This document shows positions 62,401-64,000 of a stretch of 64,000 nt of DNA, piece after piece. Positions within the stretch are counted from its first letter, which is position 1, and the number at the start of each line of letters is the position of its first letter. The stretch is from Mucilaginibacter daejeonensis. Its GTDB lineage: Bacteria > Bacteroidota > Bacteroidia > Sphingobacteriales > Sphingobacteriaceae. The stretch is taken from positions 434,001-498,000 of the forward strand of contig NZ_CP086068.1 in assembly GCF_020783335.1 (NCBI RefSeq), read 5' to 3'. The position numbers were made by a program, and so were the translations under genes. The notes under the pieces are model-generated. The model searched no databases and was not told where the DNA came from. It was given only the letters and a program-made list of their open reading frames with translations.

Positions 62401-63456
62401 ATGGCACAAGAACAAGAAATACAGGAAAAAAAGAAACCTAATAAAGTTATCCCGATCATATTAGGTATCATCGTTATAGCCGGCCTCATCTTCGGCGTTA
62501 AAGAATATCTTTACTCGACCAAACACGAGGACACTGATGACGCGCAGATAGATGCCGACATTAGCCCGGTAGTGGCCAGAGTAGGCGGTTATGTTGACAG
62601 CATCTTTTTTGAAGATAACCAGCACGTTGAAAAGGGCCAGGTACTGGTCAAGATAGACGACCGCGATTACAAAGTAAAGTTAGAACAGGCACAGGCCGCA
62701 CAACAAGGTGCCGGTGCTAACGTTGGTGTTACCGAATCACAGATCTTCAGCTCACAAGCTAACTCGGCCAGTGCTAAGGCTCAGGCTACTTCGGCCGCTG
62801 CCAAGCTGGAGAAAATGAGAAAAGATTACGCCCGTTATGCTAACCTGGTAAAAGATGGTTCGATCACTCAACAACAATTCGATCAATCGAAATCAGATCT
62901 GCAGGTAGCTCAGGCTAACTATCAGGCCGCTTTAGATCAGTACAAGGCCGCACAACAACAGGTAGGTACCGTGCGCAAGCAAGTAAAGGTGACCAATACC
63001 GGTGTTGATCAGCGCCAGGCCGATGTTGATTTTGCCAAACTGCAACTGACCTATACCACCATTAAAGCTCCTGCAAGCGGTGTCACCTCTAAAAAGAGCG
63101 TTCAGTTAGGCCAGTTGGTTCAGGCAGGTCAGACCTTGTTCTCGGTAGTGAATGACAATAGCTTGTACATTACCGCTAACTTTAAAGAGACCCAGTTAGA
63201 GCATTTACGCAACGGTCAAAAAGTAAAGATCGAGGTGGATGCTTTCCCTGATCTGGAACTGGAAGGTAACGTATATAACTTCTCGCCTGCTACAGGTGCC
63301 CGTTTCTCGCTGTTGCCTCCTGATAATGCTACCGGTAACTTCGTAAAGGTGGTGCAACGTGTTCCGGTAAAGATCAAGATCAATGCTAATAAAGAAACAC
63401 TTGACAAACTGCGCGCAGGTATGAGCGTGAACGTGTCGGTGACCACCAAAGACTAA
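62401..63456 (+). CDS. HlyD/EmrA family periplasmic adaptor
   Basis: A 351-residue membrane-fusion protein with one N-terminal helix (VIPIILGIIVIAGLIFGVKEYL), a split lipoyl domain around a long coiled coil (residues about 95-215, AQAAQQGAG ... QQFDQSKSDLQVAQANYQA), and a C-terminal beta barrel. It links the inner-membrane EmrB-like pump to TolC. It is 27 bases downstream of tolC and 6 bases before emrB. Confidence 0.95.
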   Translation: MAQEQEIQEKKKPNKVIPIILGIIVIAGLIFGVKEYLYSTKHEDTDDAQIDADISPVVARVGGYVDSIFFEDNQHVEKGQVLVKIDDRDYKVKLEQAQAAQQGAGANVGVTESQIFSSQANSASAKAQATSAAAKLEKMRKDYARYANLVKDGSITQQQFDQSKSDLQVAQANYQAALDQYKAAQQQVGTVRKQVKVTNTGVDQRQADVDFAKLQLTYTTIKAPASGVTSKKSVQLGQLVQAGQTLFSVVNDNSLYITANFKETQLEHLRNGQKVKIEVDAFPDLELEGNVYNFSPATGARFSLLPPDNATGNFVKVVQRVPVKIKINANKETLDKLRAGMSVNVSVTTKD

Positions 63457-63462
63457 TTTACC

Positions 63463-64000
63463 ATGGCAGAAACAGGATTTAAAAAGTGGATCATCACCAT
63501 TACGGTGATCACAGCTTCGTTATTGGAGCTGATCGATACCACTATCGTTAACGTATCCTTGCCAACCATACAGGGTAACCTTGGTGCTACGCTTGAGGAC
63601 GTAGCCTGGATCACAACAGGCTACGCTGTAGCTAACGTTATCATCTTACCTATGTCAGGCTGGCTGGGTAGCTTTTTTGGCCGGAAGAATTACTTCCTGG
63701 CCTCGATCGTCATCTTTACTATCGCCTCCTTTCTTTGTGGCAATGCTACATCGCTTACCGAACTGGTGCTCTTCCGTATCTTACAGGGTATGGCAGGTGG
63801 CGGTCTGATCTCGACCTCGCAGGCGATCCTGCTCGAGACGTGGCCTCGCGATCAGGTGGGTACTGCCACAGCGCTATTCGGTTTGGGTGCGGTAGTAGGA
63901 CCTACCGTTGGTCCTACCATTGGTGGTTACATAACCGACCACTACTCATGGCCGTGGATCTTTTACGTGAATATACCAGTAGGTATACTGGCCGCCATAT
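63463..64000 (+). CDS. DHA2 family MFS efflux transporter, EmrB-like, cut by window end
   Basis: From ATG 63463 the frame stays open to the edge (179 codons). It has the DHA2 (14-helix) signatures LIDTTIVNVSLPTIQ in helix 1, WITTGYAVANVIILPMSGWLG, motif A as GSFFGRKNY, and motif C-like GLGAVVGPTVGPTIGGY in helix 5. It is a proton-driven drug exporter that works with the upstream EmrA and TolC. The C-terminal half lies outside. Confidence 0.95.
   Translation, partial: MAETGFKKWIITITVITASLLELIDTTIVNVSLPTIQGNLGATLEDVAWITTGYAVANVIILPMSGWLGSFFGRKNYFLASIVIFTIASFLCGNATSLTELVLFRILQGMAGGGLISTSQAILLETWPRDQVGTATALFGLGAVVGPTVGPTIGGYITDHYSWPWIFYVNIPVGILAAI

Noticed and set aside
1..64000. tRNA, rRNA, riboswitch or insertion sequences
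   Set aside because: None was recognised: no TTCGA-type T-loop with acceptor pairing, no transposase, and no integrase was seen.

Overview
This window looks like chromosomal DNA of a Bacteroidota species, most likely of the family Sphingobacteriaceae (Mucilaginibacter/Pedobacter-like). The evidence is protein content (LruC/DUF4842 lipoprotein, CreD with a small winged-helix regulator, OmpA with thrombospondin-type calcium repeats, DUF559 nuclease, PA2169-type four-helix protein), the absence of obvious Shine-Dalgarno sequences, and several promoters of the Bacteroidota type (TTG, 17-23 bases, TAnnTTTG). No tRNA, rRNA, CRISPR array, prophage or canonical transposase was seen. The window starts inside a lipase gene and ends inside an EmrB-type transporter gene.

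Layout. 1-5.5 kb: secreted lipase (partial), a thioredoxin-fold protein lacking one active-site Cys, an Fe-S carrier, two small envelope proteins (one with a TonB-C-like end), and dnaA. 5.6-9.7 kb: four glycosyltransferases on mixed strands, probably for surface polysaccharide. 9.8-19.2 kb: Xaa-Pro aminopeptidase, a very highly expressed OmpA porin, a run with ridA, recG and an M28 peptidase, an NlpC/P60 lipoprotein and an MFS exporter. 19.4-29.4 kb: pyruvate dehydrogenase E1 beta, a DUF4153 membrane protein, a subtilase with a large insertion, a TPR protein, a peptidoglycan amidase lipoprotein and a zinc metalloprotease. 29.5-38.8 kb: Crp-type regulator and SDR, dapF, a DegP/HtrA protease, a CoA-binding/DinB pair, an ECF sigma factor with a small membrane partner, and a regulator-creD operon. 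38.9-39.7 kb: a DUF559 nuclease gene flanked by 108-bp palindromic repeats. 39.7-47.6 kb: polA, tag, an orphan exbD, an AhpD-like/AraC/SDR operon, a VOC protein, an alkyltransferase-like protein without the catalytic Cys, and trmB. 47.8-56.7 kb: LruC lipoprotein, ECF sigma factor, FAD oxidoreductase, a candidate small RNA, a secreted DUF4350-like protein, a PA2169-type protein, GyrI-like, VOC and GlxA-type genes. 56.7-57.7 kb: about 1 kb without a credible gene, packed with several repeat families. 57.7-64 kb: a large PIG-L deacetylase and a tetR-tolC-emrA-emrB efflux operon with a visible operator over its promoter.

Most of the window is ordinary core genome, and almost every convergent junction carries a clean bidirectional hairpin terminator. 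The parts that best repay attention are the DUF559 nuclease/palindrome cassette (38.9-39.7 kb) with its related copy at 57.1 kb, the repeat-rich segment at 56.7-57.7 kb, the candidate small RNA near 52.6 kb, and a few proteins whose catalytic residues are missing. All functional calls come from reading the translated sequence; no database search was run.
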